The notes beneath the pieces are model-generated. The model was given only the letters and a program-made list of their open reading frames with translations. It was not told where the DNA came from and did not search any database. From Pelomonas sp039929605 (GTDB lineage: Bacteria > Pseudomonadota > Gammaproteobacteria > Burkholderiales > Burkholderiaceae_C), in contig NZ_JBDSQX010000136.1 of NCBI RefSeq assembly GCF_039929605.1, positions 66,515-130,514 on the forward strand: a stretch of DNA of 64,000 bases. The letters run 5' to 3'. Positions within the stretch are counted from its first letter, which is position 1. Every line of letters begins with the position of its first letter. Positions 57,157 to 64,000 of this stretch are shown here, in pieces. Made by a program: the position numbers and the translations under genes.

Positions 57157-59469
57157 ATGGTGAAGCGAGTCGCCGCTGAGACAGCCTCCCGGACGCAAGT
57201 CCGCGTGCTGCCGTCGCCCGGCCTAGACAGCGCCCCGGTGCTGGACCGCATGTGCTCGCAGTTCGTGCTGACGCTGACCGTCAGGCACGCCGGCCGCTTC
57301 AACCTGCGGCGCGATTTCAACGGCTTGCTGTCCTTCACCGGCCGCCACCTCGTCTGGCCCACACGCGTGCTGCAAAGGCTGCGCGGCTATCTGGCCCAGC
57401 GCTGCGCTGGCAACGAGCTGTGGCGCGGGCATGACGCTTTGGGCGACGAGGCCTTCCTGGACCGCTTCGGCCAGTGGAGCGGGCCGTTCTCGGAAAGCAC
57501 CCTGTTCTTCTACCTCGACGAGTACGTCAAGGACGCGCCCAAGGACATGATGGCCCTGCTGGCCACCACCTGCGAGTACCTCGACCGCCAGCTCAAGCGC
57601 GAGTCGACGCTGGTCGAAAAGAACATCGCCGCGTTGGGCACGCTGCTGCAGCTGAACCCCGCCGAGCGCGCCATCCTGCTGTACGGCACGCTGGCCCGCT
57701 ATCAGCGCGAGCTGCGCGGGGCGCTGGTGGAGTTCAAGGTCAACACGGCGCAGGAGGCTTTTGCGGCCATCGCGGCGGTCGCCGGTGTCGATGAGCGAGA
57801 GGTGGCCGAGGCCTTGCGCGCCGGCTCGCGGCTGGAACGCATCGGCATGGTCGAGAACCTGATCTCCGAGCACAACATCACCGACCTGGCCGACCTGATG
57901 AAGGTCAGCGACCAGCTGCCGCCGGTGCTGATGCGCGAGTACCAGGGCCCACACGACCTGATGGCCGTGTTCACGCGGCCGGCCACGCTGAGCATGCTCA
58001 GTGGCAGCGACTTCCAGTTCGTCGCCGATGACCTCGGCCTGCTGCAAGGCCTGCTGACGCGCGCCGTCGCAACGCACGCCACCGGCGTCAACGTGCTGCT
58101 CTACGGCCCGCCTGGCACGGGCAAGACCGAGCTGGCCAAGGTGGCAGCCGCCGCTGCGGGGCTGGACCTGTACGAGGTCGAGTACGCCGACCGTGACGGC
58201 AATTCCCTCTCGGGCCGCGACCGCTACCGCTCGCTTCAGATCAGCCAGGTGTTTCTCAAGGCCAGTGCCAACGTGGCCCTGCTGTTCGACGAGGTGGAGG
58301 ACGTGTTCCCGCCGCTGTCCAGCGACACGGCCTCGCTGCTGAGCCGGCTGGATGCCAGCGGCGAGGGCGGCGTGGGCAACTCGGTCAGCGGCAAGGCCTG
58401 GGTCAACCAGATCCTGGAAACCAACCCGGTGCCGGTCATCTGGGTGACCAACCGCATCGAGCAGATCGACCCCGCCTTCCGCCGCCGCTTCCAGTACCAC
58501 CTGGAGCTGAAATCGCCGCCGCCCGGCGCGCGCCGTGGCCTGGTGGCGAAGTCGCTGGGCGAGGTCGTCGTCAGCGAGGCTTTCGTCGCCAAGCTGGCCG
58601 AGCGCCCGGGCCTGACGCCGGCACAGATCCGCACCGCCGTGCGCTTCGCCCAGTTGGCCGGTGCGGCCGACGACGCCGAGAAGCTCATCGAGCGCCAGCT
58701 GTTCAACGCCGACAAGGCGCTGGGCCGCGACGATGGCGGCAGCGTCGCCCGCCCCTGCGTGACGAGCTACGCGCTCGATCTGCTGAACTGCGAGAGCCGC
58801 TTCGAGATCCCGCGCATCGTCGAGGCGCTGCGCCGCAAGGGCTCGGGCCAGCTCTGCTTCTACGGCCCGCCCGGCAGCGGCAAGACCGCGCTGGCCGAAC
58901 ACATCGCCCAGGCCCTGGGCCGGCCGCTGATGGTCAAGCGCGCCAGCGACATTTCCAGCAAGTTCGTCGGCGAGACCGAGCAGAACATGGCGCGCATGTT
59001 CGAGACCGCGCAGACCGAAGGCGCCGTGCTGCTGCTGGACGAGGCCGACAGCTTTTTGCGCAGCCGCAAGCGGGCGGAGCGCAACTACGAGGTGAGCGAG
59101 GTTAACGAGATGCTGGCCGGCATGGAGCGCTTCAACGGGCTCTTCATCTGCACGACCAACTTGTTCGACGACCTGGACGAGGCCGCGCTGCGGCGCTTCG
59201 CATTCAAGATCAGGTTCAAGGCGTTGAAACCGGAGCAGCGCGTGGCGATGTTCGAGCGCGAGGCGGGTGTCGCGCCCGACGATGAACAGCGCTCACGGCT
59301 GGTGGCGATGGACTGCCTGACGCACGGCGACTTCGCGGCTGTGCGCAAGCAGGTCGACATCCTCGGCGAGGCCTTCACGCCGGATGAGTTCCTGGCGCAG
59401 CTGGAGGCGGAGCATCGGGCGAAGCCGGAGGTGCGGGAGAGGCGCGGCATCGGTTTCAGAGCGGTTTGA
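57157..59469 (+). CDS. Double AAA ATPase of unknown function
   Basis: 770 residues. The first ~270 are helical with no recognised domain; then two AAA modules: Walker A GPPGTGKTE near 316 with Walker B LLFDEVEDVF, and Walker A GPPGSGKTA near 569 with LLLDEADSFLRSRKRAERN and sensor region ICTTNLFDDLDEAALRRF. The second module is the FtsH/Vps4-like kind with a clear arginine-finger region (ALRRFAFKIRF); the first also ends DPAFRRRFQYHLEL. AAGGAG lies 8 bp before ATG 57157, which decides the start. Likely a hexameric unfoldase or remodeller; the client is unknown. Confidence 0.88.
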   Translation: MVKRVAAETASRTQVRVLPSPGLDSAPVLDRMCSQFVLTLTVRHAGRFNLRRDFNGLLSFTGRHLVWPTRVLQRLRGYLAQRCAGNELWRGHDALGDEAFLDRFGQWSGPFSESTLFFYLDEYVKDAPKDMMALLATTCEYLDRQLKRESTLVEKNIAALGTLLQLNPAERAILLYGTLARYQRELRGALVEFKVNTAQEAFAAIAAVAGVDEREVAEALRAGSRLERIGMVENLISEHNITDLADLMKVSDQLPPVLMREYQGPHDLMAVFTRPATLSMLSGSDFQFVADDLGLLQGLLTRAVATHATGVNVLLYGPPGTGKTELAKVAAAAAGLDLYEVEYADRDGNSLSGRDRYRSLQISQVFLKASANVALLFDEVEDVFPPLSSDTASLLSRLDASGEGGVGNSVSGKAWVNQILETNPVPVIWVTNRIEQIDPAFRRRFQYHLELKSPPPGARRGLVAKSLGEVVVSEAFVAKLAERPGLTPAQIRTAVRFAQLAGAADDAEKLIERQLFNADKALGRDDGGSVARPCVTSYALDLLNCESRFEIPRIVEALRRKGSGQLCFYGPPGSGKTALAEHIAQALGRPLMVKRASDISSKFVGETEQNMARMFETAQTEGAVLLLDEADSFLRSRKRAERNYEVSEVNEMLAGMERFNGLFICTTNLFDDLDEAALRRFAFKIRFKALKPEQRVAMFEREAGVAPDDEQRSRLVAMDCLTHGDFAAVRKQVDILGEAFTPDEFLAQLEAEHRAKPEVRERRGIGFRAV

Positions 59470-60430
59470 AGTAGTAGGTCGTCGAACACGGCTGCCCATC
59501 CGGCATCAGCGCGTAGTTCGGAATGTCGCCCGCCTTCAGCCAGCCCGTCCGTTCATAGACCCGCGACGCGTCGCTCCCGGTGACGGTGTCTAGCACCAGC
59601 GTCGTCTTGCCCAGTTTGCGCGCCTTCGCTTCCAGTGCGTCTAGCAGCCGCTCGGCGATGCCCTGTCGTCTCGCTCGTCGGTGCACCAGCATCTTGCTGA
59701 CATCCGCCCGATGCGGCTGGTTGTCCGGCATGTCGATGACAAGCGACAGCGTGCCGCAGATGCGGCCAGCTTCGTCCTCGGCAACGAACAGATGGCGCTC
59801 GCCGGCCGCGACACCTGCCGCGACCTTGCGCCAGAAGATCTCAGGCCTCCCTTCGGCCAGCGGCAGCATGAAGCCGACCGACGCGCCGCCTTCGACGCAG
59901 TCGCGCAGCACCTCGGCCAGTTCGGCCACGCGGGCCAGCGCTTCGGCGCCGTCCAGTTCACGGATGGTTCTCGTCATGTCCAACTCCTTGCCAAAACACA
60001 CGGCCGCCGCGTTGCCCGCGTAGCGGCCGAAGTTGTCGATGCGCCGGTAGCCATGGCGCTCGTAGAAAGCGACGGCGCGGGCGTTCACGGCCCGCGTCTC
60101 CAGCCACAGCGCGCGGTAGCCCAGTGCGCGGGCCGTCGCCTCCAGGTGGGCCAGCATTGCGGTGCCCGTTCCCCGGCCGCCGGGGCGCGCATACATGCGT
60201 TTAAGTTCGGCGACGCCGTCCTGCAGCGGCCGCAGTGCGCCGCAACCGATCGCACGGCCGTCGGCATCCCGCGCCACGACGAAGCGGCTGCGCGGCCCGC
60301 GCACGTCGTCGGCCACGAAGCCGTTGCGGCCGCTGTCGCCGGTGATGGCCTGCAAAGCGGCGGAGAGTTCCTCCAGCAGCGCGCGTGCGTCGGCGTGCTC
60401 AGGGTCGAGGGCGGCAACGCTCAGCGCCAT
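59456..60430 (-). CDS. Tandem GNAT acetyltransferase
   Basis: 324 residues with two GNAT folds in one frame. The first (about 1-150) has the acetyl-CoA loop RPGGRGTGTAMLAHLE and ends YAGNAAAVCFGKEL; the second begins DMTRTIRELDGAEALARVAE and has the loop HRRARRQGIAERLLDALEAK and end PDGQPCSTTYYFKPL. The methionine at the junction suggests two genes fused by loss of a stop. Substrates are unknown. It overlaps the upstream XRE-cupin gene by 10 bp and the AAA gene by 14 bp. Confidence 0.88.
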   Translation of the reverse strand: MALSVAALDPEHADARALLEELSAALQAITGDSGRNGFVADDVRGPRSRFVVARDADGRAIGCGALRPLQDGVAELKRMYARPGGRGTGTAMLAHLEATARALGYRALWLETRAVNARAVAFYERHGYRRIDNFGRYAGNAAAVCFGKELDMTRTIRELDGAEALARVAELAEVLRDCVEGGASVGFMLPLAEGRPEIFWRKVAAGVAAGERHLFVAEDEAGRICGTLSLVIDMPDNQPHRADVSKMLVHRRARRQGIAERLLDALEAKARKLGKTTLVLDTVTGSDASRVYERTGWLKAGDIPNYALMPDGQPCSTTYYFKPL

Positions 60431-61002
60431 GCCTCGGCTCCGGTCAGCGCAACGAGGTAGCGGGCCGGCTTGCTGCCGGGGTTGTGGAAGCGGATGGGCG
60501 CATCCAGCCGCACGGCCAGGCAGTCGCCAGGATTGAGCTGCCACTGGGCGGCGCCATGGGCGATCTCCATGACGCCGTCGATCATCCAGACGAGCTGGTG
60601 GATGTCGGTGTCCCGCTCCGAGGTTTCGAAGGCGACGCGCTGGCCGGCCGGGAAAATGACATCCACCAGTTGCAGCGGCGACACGCCTGGCGGCGACACG
60701 TTGCGGCGGATGTAACCCGACGCGGGGTCGCTCCACACGGGCTGGTCGGCCACGCGGGCCAGCGGCGAAGGCGCAGCGGGCGCGGGGCCGACTTCGAACA
60801 TCGACGCGACGCTGACGCCGAGCGCTGAAGCGAGTTTGTCCAGCACGACGGCCGTCGGGCTGCTCTGGCCGCGCTCGATCAGCGAGATGTTGGAGCGGCT
60901 GACGCCGCTCTTGTGCGCCAGCGAGTCCAGCGACAGGCCGGCGGCCGAGCGCAGGTCCCGCAGCCGGCGGCCGATGAGTTCGGTGATGTTGTCGTTCGTC
61001 AT
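60421..61002 (-). CDS. XRE-cupin transcriptional regulator
   Basis: 193 residues: HTH at about 10-65 (RLRDLRSAAGLSLDSLAHKS, GVSRSNISLIERGQSSPTAV) and a C-terminal cupin (ERDTDIHQLVWMIDGVMEIA, LNPGDCLAVRLDAPIRFHN). Members control small operons and bind a small effector in the cupin. It is coupled to the tandem GNAT gene, so the acetyltransferase is the probable target. Confidence 0.9.
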   Translation of the reverse strand: MTNDNITELIGRRLRDLRSAAGLSLDSLAHKSGVSRSNISLIERGQSSPTAVVLDKLASALGVSVASMFEVGPAPAAPSPLARVADQPVWSDPASGYIRRNVSPPGVSPLQLVDVIFPAGQRVAFETSERDTDIHQLVWMIDGVMEIAHGAAQWQLNPGDCLAVRLDAPIRFHNPGSKPARYLVALTGAEAWR

Positions 61003-61032
61003 GCAATCCAGTTTACTGGAAATAATCCTCCA

Positions 61033-62025
61033 TCAAACTGGAATGGCACGTTCGACGGCGCGGCGCCAGGCCGGGTCGGGCCAACGCCGGCCCAGGCGCC
61101 AGGCGGCGTGGGTGAGCTTGATGACGTGGGCGTCGTCCTGGGCGCAGGCGGCGGAGATCAGCGCTGGCCAGGGGCGGCTGGGCGGGCGGTCCAGCGCCAG
61201 GGCCGGCGCCGCGCCACTGGCGAGCAGGCCGGCGGCAGCGGCGATGCTGAAGCCACGTGGCAATTCGGGCGACGGCCACCAGGGCTGCAGCACGCTCATC
61301 GCGTGGCCGGCCGTCAGGAGGTGCAGCACGGTGAAGTTGCCGGTGGCGGCGTAGGTGCGGGCGGCGAGCAGCGCCAGGTCGCGCAGCGTGTCGGGGCCAT
61401 GGCGCAGGCGGCCGGCGATGGCGGCGAAGCCGGGCGAATCGCCCCAGGCCTGCATGCGGCCGGTGATGAAGCTGCCGCTCGGGTAGGCCGGGCGTGGCAG
61501 CGTCGCCAGCGCCTGCAGCCAGTCGAGCAAGTCCAGCGGCGGACTGGCATCGGCTGTCGCCAGCGGCATGAAATGCGATGCCCAGTGTGCGAGGCCGGCG
61601 GCCAACTCGCCCTCGTGGCCGGCCAGAACGGCGTGGCCCGTGCGGAGGACGCCGTGGAAAGCGATGGCGCCCGCGCCAGGCAGCAGCAGGGCCAGCGCCT
61701 CACGCAGCGCGCCACCCGAGCCCAGTTCCGCGATGCGTGCGGCAAAGTGGGCGCGCCAGGTGGCGTCGCTGTCTGCGCGGCCGAGGTCACGTTCAACCAC
61801 GATGCGAGCCGGTCGCGCTGCGACGCGTGGCTCTAGCTGGGCCTCGCCGGCCTCCGTGAAGGCCTGCAGCCTTGCAGCAGACGCTCCGAGTTCCAGCAAT
61901 GCCTGCTGCGCCATCGGCAGGTGGTTGCTCATCTGGCCGCGGTAGGTGGCGGACAGCGCCTGGCCGGCGTCGAGCAGGTGGTGCAGCTGGGCGATGCTGG
62001 CGGGGGCAATGGTTTTCATCAACAT
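61033..62025 (-). CDS. Questin oxidase-like (DUF4243) protein
   Basis: 330 residues, soluble, mainly helical. Family pattern: NHLPMAQQALLELGASAARL near the N-terminus, HGVLRTGHAVLAGHEGELAA, FTVLHLLTAGHAMSVLQPW and DDAHVIKLTHAAWRLGRRW. Fungal questin oxidases are Baeyer-Villiger-type enzymes without known cofactor; the bacterial relatives are unstudied. ATG 62023-62025 with GAGG 8 bp upstream was chosen; the longer frame runs into the SoxR promoter region. Divergent from soxR. Confidence 0.85.
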   Translation of the reverse strand: MLMKTIAPASIAQLHHLLDAGQALSATYRGQMSNHLPMAQQALLELGASAARLQAFTEAGEAQLEPRVAARPARIVVERDLGRADSDATWRAHFAARIAELGSGGALREALALLLPGAGAIAFHGVLRTGHAVLAGHEGELAAGLAHWASHFMPLATADASPPLDLLDWLQALATLPRPAYPSGSFITGRMQAWGDSPGFAAIAGRLRHGPDTLRDLALLAARTYAATGNFTVLHLLTAGHAMSVLQPWWPSPELPRGFSIAAAAGLLASGAAPALALDRPPSRPWPALISAACAQDDAHVIKLTHAAWRLGRRWPDPAWRRAVERAIPV

Positions 62026-62061
62026 GGGAACCTCGTCCGTGGGAATATGGCCGCCATGCTC

Positions 62062-62085
62062 GAAGTTGAAGTGCACTTGAAGTCA
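62062..62085. promoter_or_regulatory. Candidate SoxR-binding dyad
   Basis: Minus strand CTTCAAGTGCACTTCAAC: the core TCAAGT-GC-ACTTCA resembles the SoxR box core TCAAGT-TA-ACTTGA at 11 of 12 arm positions. TTGACT followed 19 bp later by GAGCAT on the minus strand gives the long spacer typical of MerR-family promoters, pointing at the questin-oxidase-like gene. Confidence 0.55.
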
Positions 62086-62580
62086 AGCACCGCGTTGCTG
62101 ACGATTGGCCAGCTGGCCCAGCGCGCGGGCGTGGCGACGAGTGCCTTGCGCTTTTACGAAGCCGAGGGCCTGCTCGCCGGCAGCCGCAGCTCCGGCGGCC
62201 ATCGGCAGTACCCACGTCACGCGCTGCGCCGGGTGGCCTTCATCCGTGCGGCGCAAAACGTCGGGCTGACGCTGCCACAGATCAAGGCGGCGCTGGCCAC
62301 GTTGCCCGATGGCCGCACTCCGACAAAAGCAGACTGGACGCGGCTTTCCGCCAGCTGGGCGCCGCTGCTGGATGCGCGCATCGCGGCATTGCAACAGCTG
62401 CGCGAACGGCTGACCGGCTGCATCGGCTGCGGCTGCCTGTCACTGAAGGCCTGCGCGCTCTACAACAGCCAGGACGTCAAAGGCAATGAAGGGCCGGGCG
62501 CGCGCTTGTTGGACGCTGGCGTCGAAACGCCCCCTCAAATGCGGGCGCTCACGGTAAAAGTGACATCAAACCCTCATTAA
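62071..62580 (+). CDS. soxR: SoxR redox-sensing regulator
   Basis: 169 residues from GTG 62071. MerR-type HTH (LLTIGQLAQRAGVATSALRF) and the [2Fe-2S] cluster motif CIGCGCLSLKAC (C-x2-C-x-C-x5-C) that oxidants act on. The GTG start leaves nine residues before the HTH, similar to E. coli SoxR; ATGs at 62047/62056 or TTG 62095 are alternatives. There is no soxS; as in other non-enteric bacteria SoxR probably switches on target genes directly, here the divergent questin-oxidase-like gene. Confidence 0.92.
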   Translation: MHLKSSTALLTIGQLAQRAGVATSALRFYEAEGLLAGSRSSGGHRQYPRHALRRVAFIRAAQNVGLTLPQIKAALATLPDGRTPTKADWTRLSASWAPLLDARIAALQQLRERLTGCIGCGCLSLKACALYNSQDVKGNEGPGARLLDAGVETPPQMRALTVKVTSNPH

Positions 62581-62626
62581 CATCCGCCCTCGACCGGCCA
62601 GCCCAAGGCGCGGCGTTCAGGGAGTG

Positions 62627-64000
62627 ATGATGATCAAGACGATTCGGCGCGCGGCCATGGCTGCGTGCGCAGCCGCTGCTTTGCTGGCTTTGAGTGCCTG
62701 TGGTGGCGGTGGCGGCGGAGCGAGCGACAGCCCTCCAACCACGTCGCCAGTGGCCGTTGACCCGCCGACGGCCGTCATCCGCGCGACGGCCCTGGCGGCA
62801 ACCACCACGGGCAATGCCACGGTGCAGGCACCGGTGGGCAGCACCCTCACGCTCGACGGCACAGGCAGCACTTCTGTGTCGGGCGGTATCACCAGCTACC
62901 TGTGGACGGTGACGACCAAACCCGCCGGCAGCACCGCCACATTGCAGAGCGCCACGACCGCGACGGCCACCTTCGCGCCGGACGTGGCGGGCGCCTACCA
63001 GTTCACGCTGCAGGTCGGGGCCAACGGCACGACGGCCAGCACCATGCTGCCGGTCACCGTCACCGCTGCGGTGCCGGTCGTCAACGTCGATGCGTCGGTG
63101 AGCTTCGCCGGCCCCACGACCACCCGACCCACCCAATCCGTGTCGGTCGGATCCGTCGTTGCACTGGACGGCGCAGGCAGCACCGATGCCAACGGCGGCC
63201 CGGTGACGCTGGCGTTCTCGCTGTTGTCGGCTCCGGCAGGCAACACCGCAACGCTGACCACCACTGGCATGACGGCTCGACTGACGCCTGACGCCGTCGG
63301 CGCGTACCAAGTCCGGGTGAGGGCAACCTCGCCATCCGGCCTCTATGCGGATGCGGTGCACACCTTCGATGCCGCCAAGCTCGCGCCGGCGCTCGCCGTG
63401 TCGACCAGCGTGTCGACGGTGGTCGCCAACAGCAGCCTCGACGCCGCAGTGGGCAACATCGTGTCGCTGGACGGCGGCGGCTACTACTGGTTTTCCAACA
63501 GCGATGGCACCTGGGTGGTCGCGGGCAAGCCCGCCAACAGTGCGCTGACGCAGCTGACCAGCACGTCCGCGTGGGCCGTGAGCTTCGTCCCCGACGTGCC
63601 CGGCACCTACACGCTGCAGTACACGGCGGTGGACCGCAGCAGCGGCGTGTCTGCCATCCACCGGGTCGCCGTCAAAGCCGACTGGGGCCCGATTGCCATC
63701 GTGTCAGCCAGCGCAGCGCCTGTGGCCCAGGCCGGCGGCCCCAGTTATGTTGCCGCCACCGGCAGCGCCATCACGCTGCGCGGCACAGGCAGCCAGGATC
63801 CGGCTGGCGGCACCCTGACCTACAGCTGGGTGCTGGACACGCTGCCGGCAGGCAGCACGGCCAGCCTGAGCGACGCCGCCACCGCCACGCCCAGCTTCAC
63901 GCCGGACAAGGACGGCCGCTACGCGGCCACGCTGACGGTCACCAACCCGGCAGGCCTGCGCGCGGTTCAATCCGTCACCGTCGACGTCGGCAATTACGCG
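62627..64000 (+). CDS. Large Ig/PKD-repeat lipoprotein (5' part, runs off the window)
   Basis: At least 458 residues. GGGAGTG precedes ATGATG. Lipoprotein signal ALLALSACGGGGGG, then repeated ~100-residue beta domains with the PKD/K319-like pattern: GSTLTLDGTGSTSVSGGITS, YLWTVTTKPAGSTATLQSAT, FAPDVAGAYQFTLQV; again near VALDGAGSTDANGG and ITLRGTGSQDPAGGTLTYSW...SFTPDKDGRYAATLTV. It is a surface-anchored, adhesin- or enzyme-carrier-like protein. The end is outside the window. Confidence 0.88.
   Translation, partial: MMIKTIRRAAMAACAAAALLALSACGGGGGGASDSPPTTSPVAVDPPTAVIRATALAATTTGNATVQAPVGSTLTLDGTGSTSVSGGITSYLWTVTTKPAGSTATLQSATTATATFAPDVAGAYQFTLQVGANGTTASTMLPVTVTAAVPVVNVDASVSFAGPTTTRPTQSVSVGSVVALDGAGSTDANGGPVTLAFSLLSAPAGNTATLTTTGMTARLTPDAVGAYQVRVRATSPSGLYADAVHTFDAAKLAPALAVSTSVSTVVANSSLDAAVGNIVSLDGGGYYWFSNSDGTWVVAGKPANSALTQLTSTSAWAVSFVPDVPGTYTLQYTAVDRSSGVSAIHRVAVKADWGPIAIVSASAAPVAQAGGPSYVAATGSAITLRGTGSQDPAGGTLTYSWVLDTLPAGSTASLSDAATATPSFTPDKDGRYAATLTVTNPAGLRAVQSVTVDVGNYA

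Noticed and set aside
57223..58902. 559-residue minus-strand frame
   Set aside because: Shadow of the AAA ATPase.
1..64000. CRISPR arrays, rRNA, prophage or intact insertion sequences
   Set aside because: No regularly spaced direct repeats, rRNA sequence, phage structural genes or transposase frames were seen.

Overview
The window reads as chromosome of a very GC-rich betaproteobacterium, most likely order Burkholderiales in the Roseateles/Rubrivivax/Leptothrix neighbourhood. Reasons: codon-position GC is extreme throughout; the order glnE - yhdP - nitrilase is a betaproteobacterial one; DUF3567, DUF3108, DUF4197 and ProQ/FinO proteins of betaproteobacterial type are present. The species call is inference from gene content only.

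Layout. 0-18 kb is ordinary core: a DUF3052-like gene coupled to a rhombosortase-like intramembrane protease, GlnE (nitrogen control of glutamine synthetase), the giant envelope protein YhdP, a periplasmic binding protein, a Nit-type amidase with an MFS transporter, a lipoprotein, a frameshifted 2OG-Fe(II) oxygenase, a two-component system and an M16 peptidase. Two intergenic repeat families occur here: a 430-bp element with long inverted ends and a ~150-bp palindromic element found three times, each time directly behind a stop codon and in the same orientation to the gene before it.

18.1-22.2 kb is the most unusual part: a repressor-like gene with operator dyads and a divergent promoter, a run of structured non-coding DNA, three tRNA genes plus two tRNA-like relics, a broken SEC-C gene, an HNH nuclease, a 70-nt hairpin and a soluble slipin. 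The slipin and tRNA content resembles RtcB-type RNA-repair loci, but no RtcB/RtcA/RtcR is visible here. 22.2-24.7 kb pairs a haem-binding (CxxCH) membrane sensor with a Ser/Thr kinase. 24.7-29.9 kb holds a MocR regulator divergent from a tautomerase and a cupin, then a class II UvrA.

30-43 kb is a degraded carbohydrate island: two GH2 enzymes, GH35, GH27, relics of GH5 and GH31, a Tat-signal-only ORF and a LacI regulator with operators. It is bordered on the left by an internally deleted LuxR/MalT-type regulator and on the right by a hemerythrin-like gene without its N-terminus. 43-64 kb returns to core: 23S rRNA-type methyltransferase, glutaminase, a DsbD/thioredoxin/DTW operon, M17 aminopeptidase, ProQ, GFA, DUF4197, a GAF-GGDEF cyclase, nucleoside hydrolase, a double AAA ATPase, a tandem GNAT, a SoxR divergent from a questin-oxidase-like gene, and the start of a large Ig-repeat lipoprotein that leaves the window.

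All assignments come from reading motifs and translations by eye; no database search was possible.
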